A stretch of DNA of 64,000 nucleotides from Tenrec ecaudatus (taxonomy: Eukaryota > Chordata > Mammalia > Afrosoricida > Tenrecidae). Where the stretch lies: positions 11,776,584 through 11,840,583 of the forward strand of contig NC_134537.1 in NCBI RefSeq assembly GCF_050624435.1, given 5' to 3'. Position 1 is the first letter of the stretch. Every line of letters starts with the position of its first letter. The position numbers and the translations under genes were made by a program. The notes below the pieces were generated by a model. It had not been told where the DNA came from, ran no database searches, and worked only from the letters and a program-made list of their open reading frames with translations. Positions 24,801 through 36,800 of this stretch are shown piece after piece.

Positions 24801-27800
24801 CCTGGGGGTGATGTTCCGCAGCATGGTCAGCGCCACGTCCACATTCCCCTTGCTCAGGGCCAAGTCCACGTTGGCCAGGGTGATGCGGATCTCCTCCGGG
24901 GTGCCGCTGAACTCATTGATGGCATCCTGCATGACCTTGGTGGCCTCGTGCTGCCACGTGGAAACCAAATCCATCCTCAATCTGCAGAACCCCCCATCCC
25001 AATCATAAACACCGCCCCCCAATGGTCTCCAGAGTGCCTCGAGGAACTCAGAGCCACCCCCGTTTCCACGCCTGCTCAGTGAGATGCGTGGAGACAGAGC
25101 TGGCTTGGGTGGGACCTGCAGTGGGGCTGGCAGGGAGAGCAGGGAGAGGGCCCTTGGAAATTCATGGCATTGCTCCTCTTGGGGGGCAGGGGCGGGGTGG
25201 GGTGGGCAGTGGCTCCACGCATGGGAGAGGAGAGAGCCCTGTGCCGTGGAAGCTTCAATGGCTGCTTTTTCAGAAGCAGATGCCCCAGCTGTTCTTTGCA
25301 AGGCCCTCTCGCTGGGTGGACTTAGACGCCTAAACTTTGGGGTATCAGGTGACACATTAACCATCTGTATTACCCCGAGACTCTGCTTGGGGGATAGGAA
25401 GGAACCCCTTAATCCTAAGAGCCTACTTGTGTGTTGGCACCCCAAAGTCTTGCCTAGTGCCGTGCCTCCTTTGGGGTGCGAGGCCTCTTATTTTGTTGCC
25501 AGCAGCAGATAATTCCATGTGATGGCACTGGTCACACCAGGGTCTTCTCAGCGTTCTGTCGTCTTTCTGTTTGTCCTTGAATCATTTGGATCAGGATTTT
25601 TGAAACAGTTTTATGAGCACTTCATCCACACGTCAGACAGTTGAGTCATCAAGGAGCGTTATCACCACATGCAGTTCTAGAACAGCTTCCTCTTCCCTGT
25701 ACCCGTAAGCATAGAGACATTTTCCCATTTGTGGTCAAAGACACACAACCAACATTCTCTGATGCCACAGCTTCCCCTTGTGTGACCCCGTGCCACCGAT
25801 GAGACACGTCGTGTTGTACAATCTGTATTGATACCCTCTTTCCACCGTATCAGACATCGAGGCCTCCACACCGCTGGTCCATGTGCGTGTCTGACGGGTG
25901 TGCCCCATCCTTTTGTGGTTCTGAACTCTGTGGGTCTCGGGAGCTGGGTCACCCTTGTGTCCTGGCTCTTTGTGCTGACATCGCTGGGGACGTGCGTCAT
26001 TTAAGACGTATGTCCGTTGCATCGACGGTTTGGTCATCGGAGGTATTTGTGTTTCGGCTTTCCTGGGCTAATGTTTTTGTGTGCCTTTGTTTGCTTCTTG
26101 GGCTTTGCTTTGTGCCTTGTGCCTGCCTGTGGATACGTGACCCATTTTCTCCCCACCACTCAACTCTTGATGAACTGTATGGAAATAGATGTGTCTCCAT
26201 CTGATTGATGGACATCTTTCCATCATACACTGCTCTCTTTGGGGTACTTTTTTCCCTTTCTCTCTCTCAGCTTGTGAACCGAAGGAATCATTTCAAATTT
26301 GCTCAGCTGGGGAAGAGGAGTATGCTTACATTACGCCCCCACCCCCTCTCTAGATGTTTTTATGGGCGCTTATTTTGACTTTATATAAATTGTATTTCAA
26401 GACTTGGCAGTTAAGAGTCAAAATTGCCAGAGTGAAACACATGTCTAAACACATGTCTAGTTAGAGTGATTTAGACAAGTTCAGTGTTCTATCAGATTCA
26501 ATGCTGTCATTTTATACTGTTCGCCCCCCCTGCAAGGAAGTGCCTTTGTAGTTCATGTTCTGGATAACTGTGATTATATCTACACCTAGATTCCCCAGAA
26601 GGTTGGGCAAACACCGTGACATTTGAGTTCCGGCAGTGACTTCTTCAGAGTCCCCTCCCTGTTTCCCTATCTGGCAGGTGGCTTGGGGCCCTCCTCCCTT
26701 CCTCGACACAGTAAATATTGTTCTCTTGTTTGCTTGGATTTTGTACCGTGGAGACAAAGTCGGAGACCGACTGGATTTCCTTTCTTTCCTTGTCTGAGAG
26801 CAGGGTAATATGTTCTCAGCTTCGACACTGGTAGGACCTAGGGTGCTGCGTCGTTAATCCTGATCCCCATAGCTTCATTAGGCGATGTTTCGGTCTTAAT
26901 GCAGTGGTTCTCAACCTGTGGGTCGCAACCCCTGTGGGGATACATTGACCCTTTCACAGGGGCCCCCTATTCCTTTTTTTTAAGGGTTGCCCGATCTTAA
27001 CAGTAGCAAAATGACAGTGATGAAGTAGCAAGCAGAATAAGTTTATGGTTGGGGGGGTCACCACAACATGAGGAACTGTATGAAAGGGTTGCGGCATGAG
27101 GAAGGTGGAGAAACGCTGTCTTAATGTTTCACTGGTATTTTCCCCTGCATAGTAGCACTATCCAGTAAGTGTTGGGCTGCCAACTGCAAGGTCCGTGGTT
27201 CAAATCCCCGCCAGCCAATCCTTGGGAGAAAGAGTGGGTGATCTGCTCCCCTAAAGATGTATAGCCTCGGAAACCCTACATTGGGGGCTGCCACGCGTGG
27301 AGTCAAAATGGAGTGGAAGGCCCCGCAGGTGGGGTGGTTCTCTGAACTGCTGGCTCCTGTTCTTCTGCACTTGGAAGTGATCTTCCTCCAACTCCACTTG
27401 TCTTTCCTTCAGCAACACTGAGGGGTACATCTGGATGGGTGCCCGTTGTTGGTCTATTGCCAGCATCCTCTCCCCTCACGTTGTCTTGTTCTCAGCCTCA
27501 GCAAAGCGCTTCAGCAGGGCCCACGCTCCACGCCACGGTCCCACCTGGGACGGTCACTGGATAGCGCTCCTGTCTGGGATGGCTTTCCTTAACTCGGCCG
27601 GCTTTACTTTCCTTGTTTCTGGTTCCTGGGATCTCTTTTTGGATCTCATGTGCTCGCTCGCTACTTTGGACTCTTTTTCCAAGATCCCATGCTGTGTTTT
27701 ATGTTCATAGAATACAGAGCTTTCTTTGAAAAACAAAACAAAAAGACACCAAGCCAAAAAACATGTCTACTATTGTACATTTCCTGCAAACTGTTAACAT

Positions 27801-30800
27801 TGACTTGCCTTTCATGCCTTATTTTGTGTCTTTTCCTTCCTCCCCCTGCCCTTCTAAGCAGCCACCTGTAATGTCACAGTGGGTGTGCTCTTTCCGCTCA
27901 CTGCCTCCCTCCCCACCATCCAGTCTATGCCAATGCCCAGCCGCGGAACGGGCCAGGGTAGAGCTGCCCTGTGGGTTTCCAAGACAGTAAGATTTCATGG
28001 GAGTAGAAAGCCTCATCTTTCTCCCTTGGGAGCAGCTGGGCTTTTGAACTGCTGACCGCCTGGGGTGGGCGGCTCAACAAGTCACCCGGGACATCACCAG
28101 GGCTTCTCTTCGGGTAACGGCTTGTCCGGCACACACGGCTCCATCTAACCCCACCCATTTCCCAAGGCCTGGGCCAGGGAGAGAGAGCAATCCACCTCCC
28201 CTTAGCTTCTTGCAGGTGTCCCTTTGGAGGCAGCCTCTGTGGCAGGGGTGGGCAGGAGGGAGCCCCTTGGTTTGCATGGAGGGTCATCGTTCGGGAATCA
28301 GCTTCTCATCTTGGCCATCCAACGGACTTCCCGGGTTCTTCCCCTCCTCTATTCTCCCCTTTCCAGCCTGACCCACACCTCCTGGTTCGGAGGCCAGGCC
28401 AGAGGAAGCAGAAGAGGTCCTTTAGCAGTGAGACCTTCTGCCGGGTGGCCTCAGGCACCTTCTTTTCCTGTGGCTTCATCGGGTCCTCCAGCTTGTGAAG
28501 TTGCCGGCAAATGCGGGCACCTTGGTCTTCTGGCTCTCTCCCATCAGAGGCAACATGTGCGTGGACACAGCCCTCTCTGGCCTGATAACCTTCCCCACCC
28601 CACCCCCAGTGCACCCTGGGCGTGGTTATTGAATCAAATCCGAGGTGGTCGGTGGTCCACTTGTAGAGTTTGCTTACTTCTCCTCTGCTGGCAATTCTTT
28701 TGTTCCTTTTGACTCATGGGGGGCAGGTGAGGTGGGGGGCAAGTAGAGACAACCTCCTTCCACATTCCCATCTCAGGTCCAGGAGAGGATTTGAAATGTC
28801 AGGCAGAAAGCCCTAGGAGGCTGCTTGCCCTTGGCTTGGGAGGTCCCCACAGGAGATGATGGTAGATGGGTCTCAGAGAGGACCTGGGGCCATGCTGCCA
28901 AGTCTGGCCCAGTGAGCTGGTGGGGCTGTCGCTGCCCAGGGCCCAGGAAGAGTCTTGTTGCTCCCAGGCCTTGCCCGGCCTCTGTGTTTTGCAGGCCTCC
29001 ACGGTCCCCATGGAGCATACCCAGGCATTCCTTGCCTCTGCCCAGCCAGGCCTTCTGAGGACCCGGGACAACCTCATGCAGCGGAGCAGGTTGTGGAGCC
29101 TGGGACATGACGGGTTGAGCAAATGCCTCCAGTACGCTCTGCCTCCTTGAGAACCTCATGGGCACCGTGAGGTGGGCAGGACCCAGGAAGGTGTGGACTT
29201 TGTCTTCAGGACCACGGAGCCCTGTAGGCCGGGGCACTCAACCATGATACCAGCAAGCTTCAGTACCTGGGCTCCCCCCTCCTTGGGACCTGACCCTGGA
29301 GGGACCTGGGGCCTCTGACATACCCTAGTCCCAAAGGAGGTGATTGGGGGTGGGGAGGTGGGGAGAGTCATGCCTCTTCTTACCAGCTCCCCATTCAGTC
29401 GGAGGGCATCGGCCAGTTCCAGGAGGATGGCCACACGCTCGCTGGGCTGCACAGAGGGGCCTCGGGACTTCCTGACTTCCTCTGCCCTCTGAATGGGTAA
29501 CTTGACGATCATTTTCAGGGCCTTGATGGCCTCGGGATAGTCCCCAGACTTGTTGAGTGCTCTGGCCTTGATGAAGTGGTAGAGGGGGTGGTCCCGGACC
29601 TAGAGGAGCAGAGCAGTGCAGTGCAGTGCGTGTGTACAGACACTCCGATTCACCAGCACTGCCCTCGCTGCTCACAGCACCCGGGGCAGAGCAGACTCAG
29701 AGCCCTGCCTTCAGCCTGCAGTAGGCCCTCCCCCTGGGGCTTCCCGGTACCTGGAAGTTGTGGCTGACGCCCATCTCCAAGCAGTGGGAGCACAGGGCAA
29801 AGTTGCCCTGAGCCAGGTAGATCTGCGCCAGGAGCAGGTGGGTGTCCGTGGAGGTCGGGTCCAGCTCCAGGCAACGCTGCAGGATGCTCTGGGCATTCTC
29901 CAGCTCTCCTGGAGGGGAAACACACATCTCTGTCCAGGCCCCGTGCACAGACGCAGACCGCCTTTGTATGCCCCTTGTCTCAGACACCCAGGTGAGGCCT
30001 TGTCCGCAGTCTGCTTCCCTCAGAGGCCTTCTCCTTAAGGTGAGAAGGCACAGTGCTTGCCTGGACCCTGAAGCCCTCCTCCTTGCCCCTGGTGTTCCTC
30101 CGGGAAGCACTTTAAAAAAAATTGATGGTTTCGTTGACGGGGGGGGGGGGGGTGTCTCTTACAAATCTTATGACAATCCTTCGTTCAATTGTATCAAGCA
30201 CACTTGTCCATAGGTTGCCATCAACATTTCCAAAGCATTTTCTTTCTACTTGAGCCCTTGGTATCAGCTCCTCTTTTTCCCCCTCCTGATCCTTGACCAA
30301 TTACATATTGTTATTTTGTACTGGATACTGTGCATTGTCTCCCTTCACCCACATTTCTGTTATTCACCCCCCTGGGAGATGGCTATATATTTATCCAACT
30401 TTGTGATGGGCTCCCACTTTCTCCCCCTTTCCCCTCCCCCACCAGCCCCCTACCCTCATGTTATCTCTACTCCTACTACAGTTCCTGAAGGGTCTATCTG
30501 TCCTGAATTCCATGTCTTGAGTTCTTATCTGTACCAATGTGTGTTCTCCAGTCTAGACGGATATGTAAGGTAGAACTGGGTCATGGTAGTGGGGGGAGGA
30601 AGTATTCAGGATCTGGAGGAATGTGTGTTTCCTCCGTGCTCTACTGCACCCTGGTTGAATCATCTCTTCCTTATAACTCTTTTGTGGGGGGACATCCACT
30701 CATCTACATATGGTCTTTGGGTCTCCATTCCAACCCTTTTCATATCCTCGGGGAGACATTTGATGGCTCCCTACAGAAGCTGGCGGAGAAGACCGGACCC

Positions 30801-33800
30801 CTAATCCCCATGCCAGAGAGCAGAACCAAACCTAACAGTCAGAGCCAGCCACACTGGCCAGGAGTTGTGAAGTCCCTCCTGTGCGCCTAGCACCAGCAAA
30901 GCGCGGGAAGGTCCGGTCTAGCGTTTGTCCAGCCCTAAAAGATAGGTTGGAGTGATGAAGATCCTCGTTCTCAAGGGGGGTGGCCCTTGCGGCCCTGGGT
31001 GAGGAGGGTCTTGCATGGGGTTTGCAACATGGGGGGTGAGGAGGGAAGCCCCGGACTGGACGCCCTGCTCCTCCTCTGCACACCACTGCAAGGTGAGGCA
31101 GTCCCCATGGCAACCGAGGCAGCTGGGACCTTGCTTTGGATCCCCCCTGGGAAGCCTTCCTGCCATGCCTTATGCTCAGGAGGGTCTGACAGTCATGGCT
31201 AAGCCACAAGCCCAGGGCAAGACCAAGGCCACCGAGGGGCAGGGTAAGAACCCGCAGGGGAGGGTCCTGGCAGCAGCAGGAGGGATCTTTGGACTATGGC
31301 CAGGCACCCGGGGAGGGCTCTCCTTCTGCCTGCTGGGCCTGAGTCTTGAGGTGGGAGAGGCTGCAGGCTACTGCCCTAACTTTTCAGAGGCTCTGAGGCC
31401 CATAGGAGGATCAGTCCAGGCTCCAGTGGGAGCCCAAGGGTCGGTCAGCCGTCACAGTCATGTGCAAACACTCCCCGTCCAGGATGGTCACGGGTGGGGA
31501 GATGGGAAAAGAAGGGGGCCTCCCCTTTGCTGTGCTGCTTCCCCAAGTGAGTCTTGCAAAAGGCGGCCTCTCCTCTGCCACATCCCCTTCTCTGTGTCCG
31601 TGCCCTGTGAAGTACGACCGAGTTCTCACATGCTATATAATGTGTTCTGCTGCCTGTGTCCTGTTTCTGCTTCTCCGGTGGCCCGTGGCTGTGGAGTTGC
31701 CCTGATTCGCTGCGATCTCCTAGGTGCATCAGGGTAGGATGCTCTTCCACGGGACTTTCAACGGGTGATTTTGGGGGAAGTGGGTTACCAGGACTTTCTT
31801 CCACAGCACGCCGAGGTAGAGTTGAACCTCCAGCCTTCGGGTCAGAACGCCAAGCTTGCTAACCATTTGCACCACGCAGGAGGTTCATTTCCCCTTACTA
31901 GAACTCAAACTCCAGGTGGGTGGGATGTTGGACCTACGATGAACACAACTGTGTACGTGCCCTGGCGTCGGGGTTACCTGTTGTCTGAGAACTACAAGGT
32001 CGGCAGTTTGAAATCAGCAGGCCCTGCGAAGGGGCTTTCTACTCCTGTAAAGAGTTGCAGTCTGAGCAACCCATAGGGGGCGTTCCGCCCTGTCCTACAG
32101 GGTCTCTGTGAGTTGCCAGCGAGTTGGGGTTTTTTGGACTGGTGTATGCGCCCTGGTGACTGAGGGGGCGATGAGCTGGGCTGCAAAGTGAGAGGTTCGA
32201 AACGGCCAATGGCCCCAAGGGAGGAAGATGAGGTTTTCTGCTCCTGTAAGGAGTTACAGGGCTGCTGTGCGTTGGAATCAACTCGACGGCAGTGAGTTTT
32301 GGGGAAGGTGGTGTTCTAGTACTCAGAGCACTGTCTGGCGCAAAACAGAGGCTCAGTGTCACACCTGAAGTTCAGTGGCAAAGATCAGGTTATCCGCAAA
32401 TGTGAGAGGGAGAGAGGCCTGCTGCAGAGGCTGAACAGGAAGGTGGCTGGGGCTGGAGGCTGGACAGAGAGAAGCATTCCAGCTATGGGGTCTGTGAACA
32501 CCAAACCCCTGTGTGTATGTATGTGTCTCTCTGTGTGTATGCGTATGTATGTATATATATCTCTGTATGCGTGCGTCTGTCTTTATGCACGTATATGCAT
32601 GTATGCACATGCATGTATGTATGCATGTGTCTGTCTCAGTATGTTTATGTGTGTACAAATATATGTGTGTATATATGTGTGCGTGTGACTTTGTGTATGT
32701 GTATGTATGTCTGTGTGTATGTCTATCTGTGTGTATGTATATATGCATGTGTCTCTGTGTATGTTTATATGTGTATGTATATATATGCATGTGTGTCTGT
32801 ATCCTTTTGTGTGTGTATATGTGTGCATGTGTCTGTATGTGTGTGTACATGTGTGTATGTCTATCTCTGTGTAAGTATATGCATGTGTGTTTCTGTGTGT
32901 GTCTGCATATATGTATGTGTGTGACCATCTCTGTGTGGATGTATGTATATATGTGTGTGTGGTGTGGAGCATCCCAGCCAGGGGTCGTGGACACCAAAAC
33001 CAAAGAGAAAGCCCCTCCCCCACTGGCTGAGCAAGGGCTTAGAAGCCCCAGCTGCCCGCAGGCCACGCTCACCTGAGAGGTACTTGATGTGAGCCGACAG
33101 ATAGAGGGGCTCGGTCAGCGCAGGGGCCGCTTTGACCACAGGGTTCAGGATCATGGCAGCTTGCTTAAGAAGGGGAGACACGATCTGGCCTGGTGACCGG
33201 GGCTGCAAGGACACGGGATCAGGTTCTGTGGTCTGCCCCGAGCAGGGGAGACCCCTCTCTCAAAGTCATGTGGATGCTCCCATTGACAGTACCCCACCCC
33301 ACCCCCACTCCCAAACCCTCTAGTGCACAGGCTCCCAGACCTATTTGGCCCACTGCCTCCTCTTCAGAAAAATAAATACTCAACACCTGCAGCCCGGCAA
33401 CGAAGAACTTGTGCACCATAGCCTATAATCCTGGATTAAGTTCAGGTATCTGCTTTCCCAGCTCCCTAGGATCCTTCCAGCGTATATGGAGGGGTGGTAT
33501 TGCCCACTCTGCACTCGGGAGACTTGGAGGGGGGGGCTTTATTTTGTTTCCTGTGTGGCCCCACTATCCAGACCGCTGTAGAGGTCAGGATGCGTGAGAC
33601 TCACACCTTGCCCACAGGAATCTCAGCAGGCTGGGAAAGCCAGATGAACAAGTACAGATGGACACACTTCCTAGAAGACTTCAGGAGAGGGAGCCTCGTT
33701 CTTCTGTGGGACGAAGGCAGGAGCATGGGGCAGAACCCCCCCCCCCACTCCACAGAGTGTGGGGCTAAGGCCAGCGGCTGGGCGCTGGTTAGAAATTCGA

Positions 33801-36800
33801 GGACTGCTGGCACCAAGCCTGCTGCATCAGGACCTGTCCCACACCAGCACCCCAGGGGATTCTGCTGGCCACCCCCGGAGGAGAAGTACTGGACTACCCG
33901 GCCACCCGAGGTTCTGGCCAGCCTGGGGATGGGCCGGGCAAGGTCCCCTGTCTTTTCAGTGCACAGTTAGACACCAGACTCCCGCTGTAGAGACGGGCCT
34001 GCCCCTCACCTGCTTGGGGCAAAAGAGCAAGTGCTCCCGGACAATGAAGACCAGGAAGAAGGGGTTCAGCCGCTCGAAATACTCGGGGCTCAAGGGAAGG
34101 CCCTGCATGCTGGAGAAATGCAGTTCCGCCGCTTCCTTCAGGAGTGCGGTGGCCTCCTGCTCCGCCTTGTTCTTCCGGGACACCAGCAGGGCCTGCAGGA
34201 AGGCCAGCACCTGCAGGGGGTGGACGGGGAAGGCCCAGGTCTTAGAGCCCACACCACCGCAGGCCTGGGCAGAGTGGGCAGCAGAGAGGGTGGATCTCAG
34301 CCACCCAGGGAGGAGAAGGCTGGGTAGTACAAGGAGGGGGCAGCCATGCCCGGGAGAGCTCAGACCTCAGACCTCCCAAGGGACTGTTGCACTTCTTTCA
34401 GGAACTCCAGCTGCTGCTCCGCCTCCTCCAGGTGGCCTTCCAGGAGCTGGCACCAGATGATCCCTGCCAGGGGACAGGACATGCGTCAGTGTAGGCCCAG
34501 ATGTCCACCAGGCTGGGAAGCTTGGCTGAGAGCCAACAAGGAGGGGCCCCAGGGTCCTTGTCTCTTGGCGGCAGCATCTCTGTGAGCGGAAAGAGTGGTA
34601 CACGTGATGGACAAGGACTTGGAAGCATGACAGCAGGTGCAAATGCCTCTCCCTCATGCTCCGGTGACCGGAAGGAAGGTCAGTGGTTTAAATGCACCAA
34701 CGGCTTTTGGGGGGCGGGGGAGAGACCTGGAAAAGCAGATTCTCAAACAAGTACAAAACAACAAGACCCCTGCCAGACTGAAAGTCACCAAGACAAGCCT
34801 GACTCTCGGCAGCCCCACACGGTGTTTGTGAGAGGCTGTGGTGATTGACAGGGACACGCAGCCTTATAGGAGAAGCTGGTGGATTTGAATCACCGACTTT
34901 CTGATTAGCAAGCAGTCGAGCCCTTCCCTGACAGCCCGACAGCCCCGCTAAAGTTCGCTGCGCTCTGGGGCAGTTCTACGGCGGAAATCAGGATGGACTA
35001 GACAGTTGGCAGCAGCATTCGCCACCCAGGAGTCTCTGTGTGGCACGCACGGTCAGTCGCTCAACTCCTAACCAATGTAGGAGACTTCGGACAAAGGCCT
35101 TGCAAGGTCACAGTCATGGCCTTGGAAATGCAGTGGAACAGGTCTGTGCTCCACACAAGACATCACTGGGAGTCGGGATCGCGCTGGCAGAGCTGTTGGG
35201 GTGCACTTGCTCCTGTCTTCCTAACCACCACCTTGGTTTCAGTGACAGCCATCCCACTGTGTGGCCTTTGGGGGGAGTTTTTTTTTTGGTGTCCTGGCCA
35301 TGCAGTGGTTCACGCTTAGGGTTGCTAACCAACATGTCAGCAACTTGAGACCACCAGCAGCTCCTCGGGAGAAAGACGCGGCTGTTCACGCCCATAAAGA
35401 GTTACCATTTGCTTGATCAAGGACAATGTAACCGAGAGGAATTACTGAAACCCAAATGAAGGCTGAACATGATAGTGGAACAAGAGGCATGTAAAAAGAA
35501 ATAGAGGAAAGAACTAGGAGGCAAAGGACATTTATAGAGGTCTAACTACAGGCATGTACATATGTAAATATATTTATATATGATGATGGGGAAAATAGAT
35601 CTATGTACATATATTTATAGGTTTAGTATTAAGGTAACAGATGGACATTGGGCTTCCACTCAAGTACTCCCTTAATGCAAGGACACTTTGTTCTATTAAA
35701 CTGGCATTCCATGATGCTCACCTTCCCGACACCATCGCTGAAGACAAAGTGGATGCATAAGCAAATGTGCTGAAGAAAGCTGATGGTGCCCAGCTGTCAA
35801 AAGATATAGCATCTGGGGTCTTAAAGGAAGGAAGATAAACAAGTGGCCATCTAGCTGAGAAGCAACAAAGCTCACATGGAAGAAGCACACCAGCCTGTGT
35901 GATCACAAGGTGTCAATAGGATCAGGTATCAGGCATCAAAGAACAAAAACTCATATCATTGTGAAGGAGTGGGGGTGAGAAGTGGAGACCCAAAGCCAGT
36001 CAGGGTGCACTATAGCACTGAGGAAACATACAACTTTCCTCTAGTTCTTTAATGCTTTCTCCCCCCAACTATAATGATCCCAATTCTACCTTACAAATCT
36101 GGCTAGACCAGAGCATGTACACTGGTACAGATCAGAGTTGGAAACACAGGGAATCCAGGACAGATGAACCCCTCAGGATCAATAAAGAGAGTAGGGGCAT
36201 TAGGAAGGTAAGGGGAAGGTGAGTTACAAAGGGGGAACCCATCACAATGATCTACATATAATCCCCTCCCTGGGGGACAGACAACAGAAAAGTGGGTGAA
36301 GGGAGACACTGGACAGTGTAAGACATGAACAAAATAATAATTTATAAATTATCAAGGGTTGGTGAGGGACGGGGGTGAAAATGAGGAGCTGATACCAAGG
36401 GCTCAAGTAGAAAGCAAATGTTTTGAAAATGATGATGGCAACCTATGTACAAATGTGCTTGACACAATGGATGGATGTGTGGATTGTGATAAGAGTTGTA
36501 GGAGCCGCCAATAAAATGATTAAAAAAAAAAAAAAGAGTTACTGTTCTCGGAAACCCACAGGAGCAGCTCCACCGTCTGGCAAGGTCTCTAAGTGTCGGA
36601 AACGACCCGGGGCCAGTCAGGTTGTGTTTTGTTGATGGAGTTTTTACTTTGCCAATCAGGTTTTCAACTTTTCAACAACTCTTTTATTTATTTGGTGGTT
36701 GTTGATCGCTGTACTTTTCCAGTATGTTCTGTACTTGCTGGCGTACTAGCCTCCTCTCCCAATGCTGAAGGTGAAGGGGGAGGGGGTCTGGGGTAAGAAT

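Noticed and set aside
31015-31737. 240-residue plus-strand open frame
   Set aside because: Intronic and antisense to TTC21A, low complexity, overlaps the start of a SINE, and has no family motif.
32359-33076. Open frames rich in Tyr/Val/Cys or His/Thr/Ile
   Set aside because: They are translations of the TG/TATG microsatellite.
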